Assembly (NCBI GenBank): GCA_900466605.1
Contig: UBMU01000013.1
Location: forward strand, 62,001 to 126,000
DNA: 64,000 bases
DNA from: Hyphomicrobiales bacterium
GTDB taxonomy: Bacteria; Pseudomonadota; Alphaproteobacteria; Rhizobiales; Rhizobiaceae
Direction: 5' to 3'
The notes under the pieces were generated by a model. That model saw only the letters and a list, made by a program, of their open reading frames with translations, did not search any database and had not been told where the DNA came from. Of this stretch, positions 55,401 to 63,708 are shown in pieces; position 1 is the first letter of the stretch; every line of letters begins with the position of its first letter. The position numbers and the translations under genes were made by a program.

Positions 55401-55545
55401 CGTCATCGGCGGTCTGGTGGTTGCAGCGGCCCTGACACTGATATTCCTCCCCGTGCTTTATGTCCTTTGGTTTCGCATTCCAGCCAAGGCAAAGCCCGCA
55501 AGTGTCGAAGCGTCTCCAACAACACCGGCAGCGGCCGGGGCATGA
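52456..55545 (+). CDS. RND family efflux permease
   Basis: 1029 residues from ATG 52456 (MNEGFNLSGWAIQRKSLVLF); the frame extends to 52279 inside the adaptor gene and is rejected there. Twelve transmembrane helices with two large periplasmic loops. Landmarks: GRDEDPEFTFKTMIVSAGWP, the TM4 acid residues in LIIALTLMIDDTMVTVETMM that carry protons, and GMIALIGMITRNSVVLIDQI in the second half. Of the group common in rhizobia with NLGRDEDP at the N-terminus. Likely exports a toxic organic compound; substrate unknown. Confidence 0.95.
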   Translation: MNEGFNLSGWAIQRKSLVLFLVVLSALAGIIAYINLGRDEDPEFTFKTMIVSAGWPGGTIEQTTDQITDRLERTLEEVPHLDSLRSLTTAGQSIVYVTLDDSTPPDKVGESWYQARKKVGDMVSTLPAGVRGPFFNDDFGDTFGIIYGFTSDGFSDREVRDWAYEARTRLLKIDNIGKVQLIGTQDETIYIEFSTERLASLGLSAATVIGTIQAQNAVLPAGLITTAQDRTILQVSGSLADEATLRQLNIPTASGFVRLGDIASVVRGTVDPPQPRFRVKGKPAIGIAISMASGGDILQLGQNIEATMQGLEDDLPIGINLTHVASQPAVVKTAIRGFTTSLGQAVVIVLGVSFLALGLRAGIAVAVSIPLVLALTFLFMDVTGIALQRVSLGALIIALTLMIDDTMVTVETMMAKLEQGYERIQAASHAYTSTAFPMLAGTLVTIAGFIPVGFASSSSGEYARSLFLVIGFALIVSWLVAVLLTPIVGLAVLKSGAATGPKEDGALIRGFKNLLYACMRMRLLVVLATAALFVAALLGSSAMKRQFFPASDRPELILQLTLPQSASQEATAVEVSKAEEVLAADEDVADWSFYIGSDPVRFYLSMDLQAPAPSRAQAVVIAKSVGAREALQARLQKALDEKLPDIIVRVSPLEMGPPVGWPVQYRVSGPDIPGVRNVAWQVADAISKVPGVVQPNLDWNEPVRKIVINVDQDRARLVGLNSSVIAQTLFATASGIPITQVRDSIYLVNVVARATADERVDISTIRTLQIPVGANNTVPLSSIATVEYQTTQPVIWRRDGATTITVQADTAEGVLAAGVVEAASAKIDELRNANPRYQIEVGGAVEGAEEGLASVVEMLPVMAIIILIVLMFQLQSVQRLLLVVSVVPLGLIGVVLIMLITNTPVGFIAVLGMIALIGMITRNSVVLIDQIDLAIEEKGRTWGSVIDVTAQRLRPVFLTAGSTVLGMLPIIRDPFWSPLAFTVIGGLVVAAALTLIFLPVLYVLWFRIPAKAKPASVEASPTTPAAAGA

Positions 55546-55635
55546 GACCTCGCCCGTAGTCCCAACCATGCTGGAACCAGAAACAAACTTCATTTCCAAC
55601 CTGACGCCGGTGCGTCTCACATAGGAGCAATGAAC

Positions 55636-56133
55636 ATGTCCACGTTGATTGCAATTGTCTATCCAACCGAGGCCAAGGCCGAAGAAGTGCGCCAGCGCTT
55701 GTTCGAAATGCAGAAGGAATATCTGATCAAGGTTGGCGACGCCGTGATCGCGACGAAGACAGAGGGCGGCAAGGTCAAATTGAACCAGTTGGTCAACACC
55801 ACCGCTGCAGGCGCTGCATCAGGAAGCTTCTGGGGCTTGCTAATCGGTGTTCTGTTTCTCAATCCGCTTTTGGGCGTGGCAGTGGGCGCCGCATCAGGCG
55901 CGATCGGCGGAGCACTGACCGATGTTGGTATCAATGACACCTTCATGAAGGATCTTGCAGCCAATCTCGACCCGGGCAAGGCGGCTTTGTTCGTGCTGAT
56001 CCAGGAAATGACGGCAGACAAGGTGCTCAAGGAAATATCCCATTATGGGGGCGTCGTGCTTAAGACCTCGCTCGACGAGACGAAGGAAGAGGTTTTGCGT
56101 GAAGCGTTGCAAAAGGCAACTGCCGCCAGCTAG
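55636..56133 (+). CDS. DUF1269 membrane protein
   Basis: 165 residues from ATG 55636 (AGGAG at proper spacing; ATG 55630 is too close). An alpha/beta start (LIAIVYPTEAKAEEVRQRLF), a glycine-rich hydrophobic hairpin (GSFWGLLIGVLFLNPLLGVA, VGAASGAIGGALTDVGI) and a C-terminal alpha/beta part (KAALFVLIQEMTADKVLKEI). DUF1269 proteins are stress-associated and of unknown mechanism. Starts 90 bp after the RND pump and may be cotranscribed. Confidence 0.9.
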   Translation: MSTLIAIVYPTEAKAEEVRQRLFEMQKEYLIKVGDAVIATKTEGGKVKLNQLVNTTAAGAASGSFWGLLIGVLFLNPLLGVAVGAASGAIGGALTDVGINDTFMKDLAANLDPGKAALFVLIQEMTADKVLKEISHYGGVVLKTSLDETKEEVLREALQKATAAS

Positions 56134-56166
56134 ATTGGAGCCCGTGAAACGCTTGGCGCTCCTCAG

Positions 56167-56180
56167 GTTCGGGCCCGAAC
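56167..56180. promoter_or_regulatory. Perfect 14-bp palindrome upstream of the AI-2E gene
   Basis: GTTCGGGCCCGAAC at 56167-56180, in the 157-bp gap before the AI-2E-family permease. It could be an operator or an attenuating hairpin; there is no T-run. Regulator unknown. Confidence 0.3.
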
Positions 56181-56290
56181 AGTGGCGGGCGCTTAGCAAC
56201 GGTTCCGACCGTTTGTGAATTCCAATGTGACACCAAGCTCGCCTACGATCAGGCAGAGCTTGGAAACTGTCAGTGTCTAAAGGGGCAAGC

Positions 56291-57334
56291 ATGCAGGAAG
56301 CGAACGGCAATCGCATGATCGGCTCGATAGCAACTGGCATTCTCATTCTCGCTTTGCTCTATATCGCCCAATCAATCTTTGCGCCGCTCGTCTTTTCCCT
56401 GTTCGTCATTGCCCTCGTTTGGCCTTGTCAGGCCGCTCTGCAACGTTGGCTTCCCAAGCTTGTCGCCCTTTTGATCACGCTCATCGTCACCATGGTTGTT
56501 ATTATTGCCATCGGGTCATCGGTAGCATGGGGGTTTGGCAAGCTCGCACAATGGCTATTCCTCAACGCCGAGAGGTTTCAGGCGATTTATGTCGACTGGA
56601 CAGAATGGCTCGAAGGGCACGGCATCGCAGTCGCGGGTCCATTGACCGACCGCTTCGACGTCGCGTGGCTCGTTCGCTTTGTGCAGGGCACGGCCGGCCG
56701 CGTGAACAGCTTTGCCGGCTTCGCGCTACTGGTGTTCATCTTCATCATGCTCGGCCTGCTTGAAGTCGAAGACTTCAACAAACGCCTTGTTGCGCCTTCC
56801 GCACAGCCTTACGGAATGCGCATCCTTGTGGCCAATCGCGTGATAGGCGCAAAGCTTCGTCGCTTCATGATCGTACGGACGTTTGCCAGCATTCTGACGG
56901 GCCTGGTGGTGTGGCTGTTTGCGCTGGGCGCTGGTCTTGAACTTGCCACAGCCTGGGGTGCGATCGCATTCGCGCTCAACTACATACCTTTCATCGGGCC
57001 TTTTGTTGCAACGGCGCTTCCAACGCTGTTTGCCATTGCTCAATTCGACAACTGGCAGTCTGCGGTCATCATTTTCGCGAGCCTGAACGTGATCCAGTTC
57101 ATCATCGGGAGTTATCTTGAACCACGTTTGACCGGTGCGTCGCTCGCAATCTCTCCCTTCTCCGTCATTTTTTCAGTGTTTTTTTGGAGCTTCATGTGGG
57201 GTATCTCAGGGGCCTTCATCGGCGTGCCTATCCTGATCGCGTTCATTGTCTACTGTTCAGGGACACCCTCTGGAAAATGGGTTGCGACACTGCTGTCAGG
57301 CGGTTCAAAGCCATACACCGATCGGGAATCATAA
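56291..57334 (+). CDS. AI-2E family (PerM/TqsA-like) membrane transporter
   Basis: 347 residues from ATG 56291, with AGGGG upstream. About eight hydrophobic segments: GILILALLYIAQSIFAPLVF at the start, the middle soluble region, then ALNYIPFIGPFVATALPTLF and GSYLEPRLTGASLAISPFSV, which are the family signatures. Members include the autoinducer-2 exporter TqsA and Na+/H+ antiporters; which applies here cannot be read from sequence. Lies between stress-related genes. Confidence 0.9.
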   Translation: MQEANGNRMIGSIATGILILALLYIAQSIFAPLVFSLFVIALVWPCQAALQRWLPKLVALLITLIVTMVVIIAIGSSVAWGFGKLAQWLFLNAERFQAIYVDWTEWLEGHGIAVAGPLTDRFDVAWLVRFVQGTAGRVNSFAGFALLVFIFIMLGLLEVEDFNKRLVAPSAQPYGMRILVANRVIGAKLRRFMIVRTFASILTGLVVWLFALGAGLELATAWGAIAFALNYIPFIGPFVATALPTLFAIAQFDNWQSAVIIFASLNVIQFIIGSYLEPRLTGASLAISPFSVIFSVFFWSFMWGISGAFIGVPILIAFIVYCSGTPSGKWVATLLSGGSKPYTDRES

Positions 57335-57629
57335 ATCAGCGGTCCCGGCCCCACCGTGATCCAATTAGACCCATCTAAAACAACTTGAAACCTATAGAAA
57401 CCACGCCGCCCGATGTGTGTGCATCTGACGGTTGAGGAAATCGATCGAAGGGGCTAGATTAGGGTAGGGAGGATCACCGACTAAGACGGTCGGCTGTGCC
57501 GCACGATATAGGAGGCGAAGGGTCAAGAACCAGCATTCGACGTGCGGAGTGGCCGCGTTAGACGCTGCTTTGCTTGCATCATTCAGACGTCATCAGGCCC
57601 TCGCTCTTGGGCCCAAGAGGAGAGTACGA
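57335..57629. other. Intergenic region, promoter for the small-ORF/AraC pair
   Basis: No gene supported. A short hairpin (CCGAC...GTCGG, about 57480-57492) occurs, but I see no RNA gene. Confidence 0.35.
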
Positions 57630-57893
57630 ATGAATTGCATGACTGTTGTCTCAACCAGCCGGTCCAAGAGGACGGAGCAGGCACGGGGGCTCATGCTCGA
57701 AGGGCTCGCCACCATCGCGAGCAAGAGGAGAAAATTCAGACCCATTACACAAGCCAAGGCTCTCCCGTTCAACTCGGGCGCCTTGATCACTAGCAGCACC
57801 AATGTGATGGGGAATGACGGCCACAATATGGTTGCCGTACTCCCTGCGCTTAGCCAGTCGGTTGCGGCCGGCCAGGGGGAGGTGATGGAATGA
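57630..57893 (+). CDS. Small hypothetical protein coupled to an AraC regulator
   Basis: 87 residues from ATG 57630 (MNCMTVVSTSRSKRTEQARG), with GAGGAGAG seven bases upstream. Basic N-terminal half (LATIASKRRKFRPITQAKAL) and a polar, Ser/Asn-rich C-terminal half; no membrane segment. The stop overlaps the AraC start (ATGA), so the two are translated together and probably belong to one function. Family unknown; perhaps a co-regulator or DNA-binding partner. Confidence 0.55.
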   Translation: MNCMTVVSTSRSKRTEQARGLMLEGLATIASKRRKFRPITQAKALPFNSGALITSSTNVMGNDGHNMVAVLPALSQSVAAGQGEVME

Positions 57894-59029
57894 CAACCGA
57901 AGATGTTAACACCTATGCCAGTTTCCCGGAGCGGCACCTGGACCACGCAAGTCTCGTTGTACCGGACTACGAGGACGTTGATCCAATACAAGAGGACAGG
58001 ACACCTTCGTACCTGCCGTCCTTCGAGTTTTCGACTGAAGGGCTTTCCCGACCCGATCAGTTCTCAACATGGCACAATAGCTTTGCACCCATGCTGGAGC
58101 TTTCTGATACCAATCCAATGACATCCGACTTCAAAGGTCAGCAGGAGCTTTGGGACCTTGGCAGTTTTGTCCTTGCCAGGATCAGTACCGACAGCCTAGC
58201 GTTTTCCAGTCTTCCAGGATATGTGCGCAGGGATCCCGTCGACCACTGGACCATGACCGTACTGCTTTCCGGACAAATCAGCACCGATGCGGCAAGACAC
58301 GCGTTTACTGCAGGTCCGGGTGAAGTCCAGATCCACTCCCTTGGTCGCTCTTTCACTGGCGTTGTGGAAAAAAGCGAGATGCTAATGCTATTCGTGCCGC
58401 GGGACCTTTCCCTCGAAACGGCCGCAACGCTGGGCGCAGCTGAGTTCTCGACGCTTGGGACAGGAATGGGGCGACTATTCTCGGACTATCTGATTGACGT
58501 CGGCAATCGCCTGCCGATGCTAACCCAGTCCAACCTGCCCGGGCTGATAGCCGCCACACGGGCGATGATCCTCGCTTGTGTTTCGCCATCCGCGGACCAC
58601 CTCGAAGCCGCCGAGGGACCGATTGCCAATGTCCTTCTCGAAAGGGCACGACAGCTGGTGCAAGGTCGCTTGCTCGATCCGAAACTAAGTAGTGAACTGG
58701 TGCGTCGGGAGCTCGGTATCTCGCGTACGCGTCTGTACAATCTTTTTGAGCCTTTTGGCGGGGTGATGCACTACATCCAGCACCGTCGATTGCTCAGCGC
58801 CTATGCCGCTTTGACTGACCCCAACGATCGGCGCCTCATATTTCAGATCGCAGAGGAGCGTGGATTTAGCGACGGCGCCGAGTTTGGACGGGCGTTTAAA
58901 CGTGCATTCGGATATAGCCCGAGCGAAGTCCGAAACCGAGGTGGCGGTGGCATTCCAGTCCGCCCAGACCTCGAAGATTGCTCCTCCGAGGAAAGGCTTG
59001 GCGTTCTACTTCGAAGGCTTCAAGGATAG
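57890..59029 (+). CDS. AraC family regulator with long N-terminal domain
   Basis: 379 residues. The N-terminal part (about 50-240) is an AraC-binding-like sensor (SFAPMLELSDTN, MTVLLSGQISTDAARHAFTA). The C-terminal domain (about 260-365) holds the helix-turn-helix motifs: RRELGISRTRLYNLFEPFGG and FQIAEERGFSDGAEFGRAFK. Similar N-terminal domains are common in rhizobial AraC proteins whose ligands are unknown. Coupled to the small ORF upstream; convergent with the GltS gene. Confidence 0.88.
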   Translation: MTTEDVNTYASFPERHLDHASLVVPDYEDVDPIQEDRTPSYLPSFEFSTEGLSRPDQFSTWHNSFAPMLELSDTNPMTSDFKGQQELWDLGSFVLARISTDSLAFSSLPGYVRRDPVDHWTMTVLLSGQISTDAARHAFTAGPGEVQIHSLGRSFTGVVEKSEMLMLFVPRDLSLETAATLGAAEFSTLGTGMGRLFSDYLIDVGNRLPMLTQSNLPGLIAATRAMILACVSPSADHLEAAEGPIANVLLERARQLVQGRLLDPKLSSELVRRELGISRTRLYNLFEPFGGVMHYIQHRRLLSAYAALTDPNDRRLIFQIAEERGFSDGAEFGRAFKRAFGYSPSEVRNRGGGGIPVRPDLEDCSSEERLGVLLRRLQG

Positions 59030-59149
59030 CCCGAGCGACGCTCGCCATTTTAGGCGTGAGCCTGCAATCTTGTCAGACTGGGTGTTCGAGAGCGTAGGCT
59101 TTCGGCTGTCGGTCATAGCCGTCGTCTGGATTAATGGCTTGAAGTGTTT

Positions 59150-60355
59150 TCACCTGACAAGGAAGCCAAGTGCGGCTGCGTTCGCCAGATCGATAAAGAA
59201 GGCGGAAACGAGCGGCAGGATGATAAACGCGATGGTAGCGGCACCATGGATTTTGGTCACTGCTGTCATATTGGCGATCGCTGTCGGGGTCGCGCCGAGT
59301 GAGATGCCGCAAAAGCCGGCCGAAATGACCGCAGCTTCATAATTTCGCCCCATGGCCGGAAACACTACGAACAGAATGTAGACCACAGCCGCAGTTGTCT
59401 GAATAGCGAGTACAATAGCAAGCGCGAGGCCGAGGCCGCTTAAGCCCCACAGTTGCATGCTCATCAACGACATTGCGAGAAAGACGTTCAATGAGAGATC
59501 CGAGATGAGCGAAAGTGCACGACTACGCGTTGGCCAAGGCAGTGTCGGTACGATGGACGGGAGGGTATTCGTCATCACGATGGCGACCAGCAAGCAGACC
59601 ACAAAGAGTGGAAGATTAACGCCAAGATCCAGGATGATCTCGTGCAATGCGTACCCGATAAGAATGGCAATGTTGGTCACAAGCAATGTCTGCAAGAGAC
59701 TGATGTAACTGACCTCATCTTCGTGAGCGCCTGTTGCGGCCCGTGAAACCCCAATTATCAGTTCCTCGTCCTTGGGCCCGCTCAGATGATAGCGGGTGAT
59801 CAGGTATTGCGCGATCGGACCGCCTATCAGGCTGGCAATCACAAGGCCAAGTGTGGCGCTGGCAATGCCAACTTCGAGAGCACTGGTCAGCCCGAAGCGG
59901 TTGGTGATGATCGGGGCCCACGCAATGGTGGTTCCGTGACCGCCTATCAAGGATGTCGACCCTAACAACATGGACATTCCCGGCGGAAGACCGAGCAGGT
60001 TGCTTGCCCCAATGGCAATTGCGTTCTGGATGACCAGGAAAGCAATGGTGATACCAAGGAGAATAAGAAGCGGCTTTCCTCCTGCCAAAAGATCGGAAAG
60101 CCTGGCGTTTAGCCCGACGCCCGTGAAAAAGTAGAGGAGCAGCATGTCGCGCGCTTCAAGAGTAAAACTAATCTCAACAGAAAAGAACTCATAAGCAACG
60201 AGTGTCGCCAACGCAGCCAGAAGGCCGCCAGTGACCGCCTCTGGAATGCTCAATCGAGCAAGAATCGGGATTACGCGATTAAGATAAGCACCCACAAAGA
60301 AAACGAGAATTGCAATGGTAAACGTCAGTAGTCCGGGCACCTGTATAACCGACAT
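59150..60355 (-). CDS. gltS: GltS family sodium/glutamate symporter
   Basis: 401 residues with about ten to twelve hydrophobic segments in two inverted halves. Landmarks: ARDMLLLYFFTGVGLNARLS, LLGSTSLIGGHGTTIAWAPI (first glycine-rich reentrant loop), LSLNVFLAMSLMSMQLWGLS and ISAGFCGISLGATPTAIANM (second loop). GltS imports glutamate with Na+. Divergent from the DUF982 gene. Promoter presumably within 60356-60582. Confidence 0.93.
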   Translation of the reverse strand: MSVIQVPGLLTFTIAILVFFVGAYLNRVIPILARLSIPEAVTGGLLAALATLVAYEFFSVEISFTLEARDMLLLYFFTGVGLNARLSDLLAGGKPLLILLGITIAFLVIQNAIAIGASNLLGLPPGMSMLLGSTSLIGGHGTTIAWAPIITNRFGLTSALEVGIASATLGLVIASLIGGPIAQYLITRYHLSGPKDEELIIGVSRAATGAHEDEVSYISLLQTLLVTNIAILIGYALHEIILDLGVNLPLFVVCLLVAIVMTNTLPSIVPTLPWPTRSRALSLISDLSLNVFLAMSLMSMQLWGLSGLGLALAIVLAIQTTAAVVYILFVVFPAMGRNYEAAVISAGFCGISLGATPTAIANMTAVTKIHGAATIAFIILPLVSAFFIDLANAAALGFLVR

Positions 60356-60582
60356 GTGTCACCCCACTGATGTCGCAGCCCTGCCGCATTCGCGGTTGTA
60401 GGTGCTACTCTGACACGCTCCAGGCGATTCATCCAGAACAAATAGCTGGCATTGACAGCTTCTATTTATGCCGCGACGACAGGCTCGGGCTATGGCGTAT
60501 CTCCTCGGTGACGTCAGCGATTCCTAACCGCTGTGGAACCAGTTTGCCTCTCGTGCATTTCATGGCGCGAAATGAGGTGAAA

Positions 60583-60831
60583 ATGACTGAAATAAAGTTC
60601 TGGAGAAAACCGGTCGTGGTCCTGATTGGATCGGCAAAGTACATCGTTCGGAATGCGCACGAAGCAGCGTGGTTATTGGCTGACAAGTGGCCGGTGATGA
60701 GTGGACGGTCGTTTATGCGAGCCTTGCGAGCATGCGCCGCCAGCCTCGAGGGAAAATGCTCGGAAGCGTACGCCCGGCTCGCATTAATCGCCGCAGCCCG
60801 CAAGGCACAACTTCATGTTGAAGCCAGCTGA
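60583..60831 (+). CDS. DUF982 small protein
   Basis: 82 residues from ATG 60583, with GAGGTG upstream. DUF982 features: FWRKPVVVLIGSAKYIVRNA, HEAAWLLADKWP and AALACEG-like ALRACAASLEGKCS. A small alpha/beta protein found mainly in Hyphomicrobiales; function unknown. Good taxonomic marker. The longer open frame back to 60370 is not family-like. Confidence 0.88.
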   Translation: MTEIKFWRKPVVVLIGSAKYIVRNAHEAAWLLADKWPVMSGRSFMRALRACAASLEGKCSEAYARLALIAAARKAQLHVEAS

Positions 60832-60886
60832 TCTATGTCACTTCTAATCTGAATGACCCCGATGGCGAACGCGGCAGGCAATAACC

Positions 60887-61663
60887 TTACATTGTAGAAG
60901 TAAAGTAACGCAGCGTCCCTTCACTTTGGAGTCTTTGGGCAATTCGCGCTTCAGTAAAGAGCATGCCCATGAAGAGGATGATTGCCAAGAGCCACCCGAG
61001 CAGCGCATCAGACGCGTAATGTGATCCAACGGCGACGCGCAGCCCCGCCATTGCCAATGAGGCAGCGATCAGCGGCGGTCCTGCCCACACCCGAACTTTG
61101 GCGGGCAACAGAAAGAGAAGGCAAAGCAACCACCCTGCCCCCGAGGCTTCGCCCGACACAAACGAACAGTTTCGTGTGCATTCACCGACAAACGTTCCGG
61201 CCGCAGTGAAATCTAACGGCCCCCCAAACAGGTTTGTCTGTATGGGCCTTGGTCTCCCCGAATAGGTTTTCAAAAGCCCGTTTACAATCACGCCTGGCCC
61301 GAGGCATAGGCTCACGAGGGCGACGATCATCCTGCCCATGGGAAGGCGCTTACGGACTTCTCTGGAGACAACGCCAATTGCCACGACAGCGACGATGAGC
61401 GCCGCTGCCGCGTAAGGAAGAAAATAGAGCGTCTCCCTTATCTGCTCGACAAGTTGTAGGCGGCGAAGTGGGAAGTATCCGCAGGCGTGGCCGGCAACGG
61501 CGTTGCGGCACAATGGTCCGCTAAAGAACATCGACGAAAAGTCGATGTCAAGCGAAGGACGAAGATAGAAGGTTGTGAGCAGTGCGAACCACGCGACGAC
61601 CAAAGCCAGCACTGCCATGCCAGAGGGCGCTTCGGAGTAGGACGGCTGGCTTAAGTGGGCCAT
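60887..61663 (-). CDS. PAP2 superfamily phosphatase (lipid A phosphatase-like)
   Basis: About 258 residues from ATG 61663 (MAHLSQPSY); the frame runs to 61735. Five to six membrane spans. PAP2 motif 1: KTYSGRPRP (K-x6-RP). Motif 3: RVAVGSHYASD (R-x5-H-x3-D). Motif 2, normally PSGH, reads CSFVSGEASG, with Glu where the conserved His should be. Size and context (two-component system, small secreted protein, membrane protein) fit an LpxE/LpxF-type enzyme acting on lipid A or undecaprenyl phosphate at the periplasmic face. The altered motif 2 leaves catalysis in question. Confidence 0.85.
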   Translation of the reverse strand: MAHLSQPSYSEAPSGMAVLALVVAWFALLTTFYLRPSLDIDFSSMFFSGPLCRNAVAGHACGYFPLRRLQLVEQIRETLYFLPYAAAALIVAVVAIGVVSREVRKRLPMGRMIVALVSLCLGPGVIVNGLLKTYSGRPRPIQTNLFGGPLDFTAAGTFVGECTRNCSFVSGEASGAGWLLCLLFLLPAKVRVWAGPPLIAASLAMAGLRVAVGSHYASDALLGWLLAIILFMGMLFTEARIAQRLQSEGTLRYFTSTM

Positions 61664-61770
61664 TGTTGCAATCTCGAGGAATACACCGGAGGTTGTCCTC
61701 GTATTCGACGCCAGCCTGACAGCCACCTGAACCACTCGTCAGGCCGACGATGAATTATTTGTGACAGCTA

Positions 61771-62544
61771 TCATGTTGCTTCGGTTGGCTCGCTCGAGCT
61801 CTGGGAGATCGTCATGTAGATTACGATCGCAATGATCAGCCCCAAGAAGAGCAGACTCGTATAGATCGTTCCGAATCCAAGCCCGCCGTATTCGGCGGGT
61901 TGTGAGAGCAAGTCACCCAGAGAGGCACCCATCGGGCGTGTCAGGATATACGCGAGCCAGAATGCCAAGATGGAGTTGAGATTTGCGAAATAGTAGGCAA
62001 TTGCGATAAGGCCGATAATCGCCACAAAGAGGAGTGCCGTTGTGAAGTAGCCAAAGTCAAAGGTTTCTGCGATCAGGTCTCCGGCCGCAGTGCCCAGGGC
62101 AAACGTGAACAGGATGGCTAGCCAATAAAACGCTTCACGCCGCGTCGTGTAAATCGAATGGATCGACAAGGTGTGCTCAAAGGCAAACCAGACCGCGAAG
62201 GTCACCGTGAGCGTGATGGAAAATCCAATGGTTGTGACCTCAAGCGGCACTCCGAAGTTATCAACCAAATTGTCGGTGATGAGTGTACCCACAACGCTGA
62301 TCAACACGACGGCTGCCCAGTAGCTAGCCGGGACATAGCATTTCTGCAGGAACTGGATTGCAACGACTACTATCAGCACGGCAGCCATGATCAGCGACGT
62401 TAGGGTCAGGCCGAGGCCGAGGTTTACGGCGAGGTAGTCCGCTGCCGTCTCGCCCATTGTCACTGCCATTAGTTTGATCAGCCAGAAATCGACGGTGACC
62501 TCGGGGACTCGGTTTACGGTGCCGGAATGCGCCAGCGCGTTCAT
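61771..62544 (-). CDS. COG4705-type membrane protein
   Basis: 257 residues, start fixed by GAGGAGG before ATG 62544. Two to four repeats of a short DUF347-like unit: LIKLMAVTMGETAADYLAVN, and later ILFTFALGTAAGDLIAETFD and LAYILTRPMGASLGDLLSQP. About seven hydrophobic segments. Described only as uncharacterised membrane-anchored proteins. Followed 107 bp downstream on the same strand by the PAP2 gene. Confidence 0.85.
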   Translation of the reverse strand: MNALAHSGTVNRVPEVTVDFWLIKLMAVTMGETAADYLAVNLGLGLTLTSLIMAAVLIVVVAIQFLQKCYVPASYWAAVVLISVVGTLITDNLVDNFGVPLEVTTIGFSITLTVTFAVWFAFEHTLSIHSIYTTRREAFYWLAILFTFALGTAAGDLIAETFDFGYFTTALLFVAIIGLIAIAYYFANLNSILAFWLAYILTRPMGASLGDLLSQPAEYGGLGFGTIYTSLLFLGLIIAIVIYMTISQSSSEPTEAT

Positions 62545-62556
62545 CTGTCCGCCTCC

Positions 62557-62820
62557 TCACTTGCCCATGATTTTCATTGCATCAGCCAGAAAATTGTCTG
62601 AGCGCATGTCATCGTCAGCATTGCAGCGTTCGATGGCTTTGGTTTCGAGATCATTGACCTTTTTCGTATCCGCATCGCCGAGCTTTGTGCCGGCTTTTGC
62701 GGCCCGCAGGTCTTTCAACATTTCCTCGCAGGGAACGGCCGAGTGCGCGGGTGCGGAGACTGCGAGGAAACCGAGTGCAGCAACCCCGTTGAGAATAGCG
62801 GCGGCGAAAATCGCTTTCAT
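62557..62820 (-). CDS. Small secreted protein, possibly a two-component system accessory
   Basis: 87 residues from ATG 62820, with AAGGAC upstream; the open frame extends to 63015 without family support. Signal peptide (MKAIFAAAILNGVAALGFLA, cleavage near AHSAVP). The mature part is about 60 residues, acidic/basic helical with two Cys (PCEEMLKDL, ERCNADDDM) that may form a disulphide. Resembles small secreted proteins found beside PmrAB-like systems in rhizobia, but I cannot name a function. 210 bp from the divergent response regulator gene. Confidence 0.7.
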   Translation of the reverse strand: MKAIFAAAILNGVAALGFLAVSAPAHSAVPCEEMLKDLRAAKAGTKLGDADTKKVNDLETKAIERCNADDDMRSDNFLADAMKIMGK

Positions 62821-63030
62821 GATGAGTGTCCTTCGATGATTTCGCTGCTCAGAGCGGCAGCAGTCGGACACTATGCGGCGCCATATACAGGCGCCTTGCC
62901 GTAACCATACCATTTCGTAAAGTGCCGATGTCTTCAGTGCGGGCGGTTTACGGATCTGTATAGTTTTCGAAAGTTTGGCGAAAAGCGTCTCCTTCAGATA
63001 ATATTCCAGAAACAATGCGCGCGGGATGTG

Positions 63031-63708
63031 ATGCGGATTTTACTAATTGAGGACGATCGCAAGACAGCCGAATTCGTAACGAAAGGGTTCGCAGAGGCTG
63101 GGCACGTTTGCGATGTCACGAAAGACGGGCGAGATGGGCTGTTTCAAGCCCAACGCGAGGAGTACGACGTCGTCGTTGTTGATCGAATGCTTCCCGGGCT
63201 CGATGGATTGTCGATCGTTCGATCGTTGAGGGCCGCCAGGGTCAACACCCCTGCCCTTTTTCTCACGTCCGTGGGTGGCGTGGACGATCGCGTCGAAGGG
63301 TTGGAAGCAGGAGGCGACGACTACTTGGTCAAGCCCTTTGCATTTTCTGAACTCCTCGCACGCGTCAATGCGCTCTCACGACGTCCTCCCGTGCAAGAAC
63401 AGAAAACAGTGCTGAAGGTGGCCGACCTCGAACTTGACTTGATGCGGCGGCAGGCGCGCCGTGCGGGCCAGGTTATTGAACTCCAACCAAGAGAATTTAC
63501 GCTGCTGGAAGTGCTCATGCGGGGTGAAGGTCGCGTACTTACGAAGACCATGCTGCTGGAGAAGGTCTGGGATTTCCACTTTGACCCGAAGACTAGTGTC
63601 GTGGAAACACATATCAGTCGCCTGCGCGCCAAGATCGACAAGCCCTTTCAAGCCCAGTTGCTGCACACGGTTCGACATACCGGATACAGTCTACATGCGC
63701 CTAACTAG
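63031..63708 (+). CDS. OmpR/PhoB family response regulator
   Basis: About 225 residues from ATG 63031. Receiver domain (1-115): LLIEDDRKTAEFV with the Asp pair, VVVVDRMLPGLDGLS with the phospho-acceptor Asp, LFLTSVGGVDDR with the switch Thr/Ser, and YLVKPFAFSEL with Lys. Winged-helix Trans_reg_C domain (about 130-225): QPREFTLLEVLMRGEGRVLT, SVVETHISRLRAKID. Resembles the PmrA/QseB group. Its stop overlaps the kinase start by 14 bp. Confidence 0.94.
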   Translation: MRILLIEDDRKTAEFVTKGFAEAGHVCDVTKDGRDGLFQAQREEYDVVVVDRMLPGLDGLSIVRSLRAARVNTPALFLTSVGGVDDRVEGLEAGGDDYLVKPFAFSELLARVNALSRRPPVQEQKTVLKVADLELDLMRRQARRAGQVIELQPREFTLLEVLMRGEGRVLTKTMLLEKVWDFHFDPKTSVVETHISRLRAKIDKPFQAQLLHTVRHTGYSLHAPN

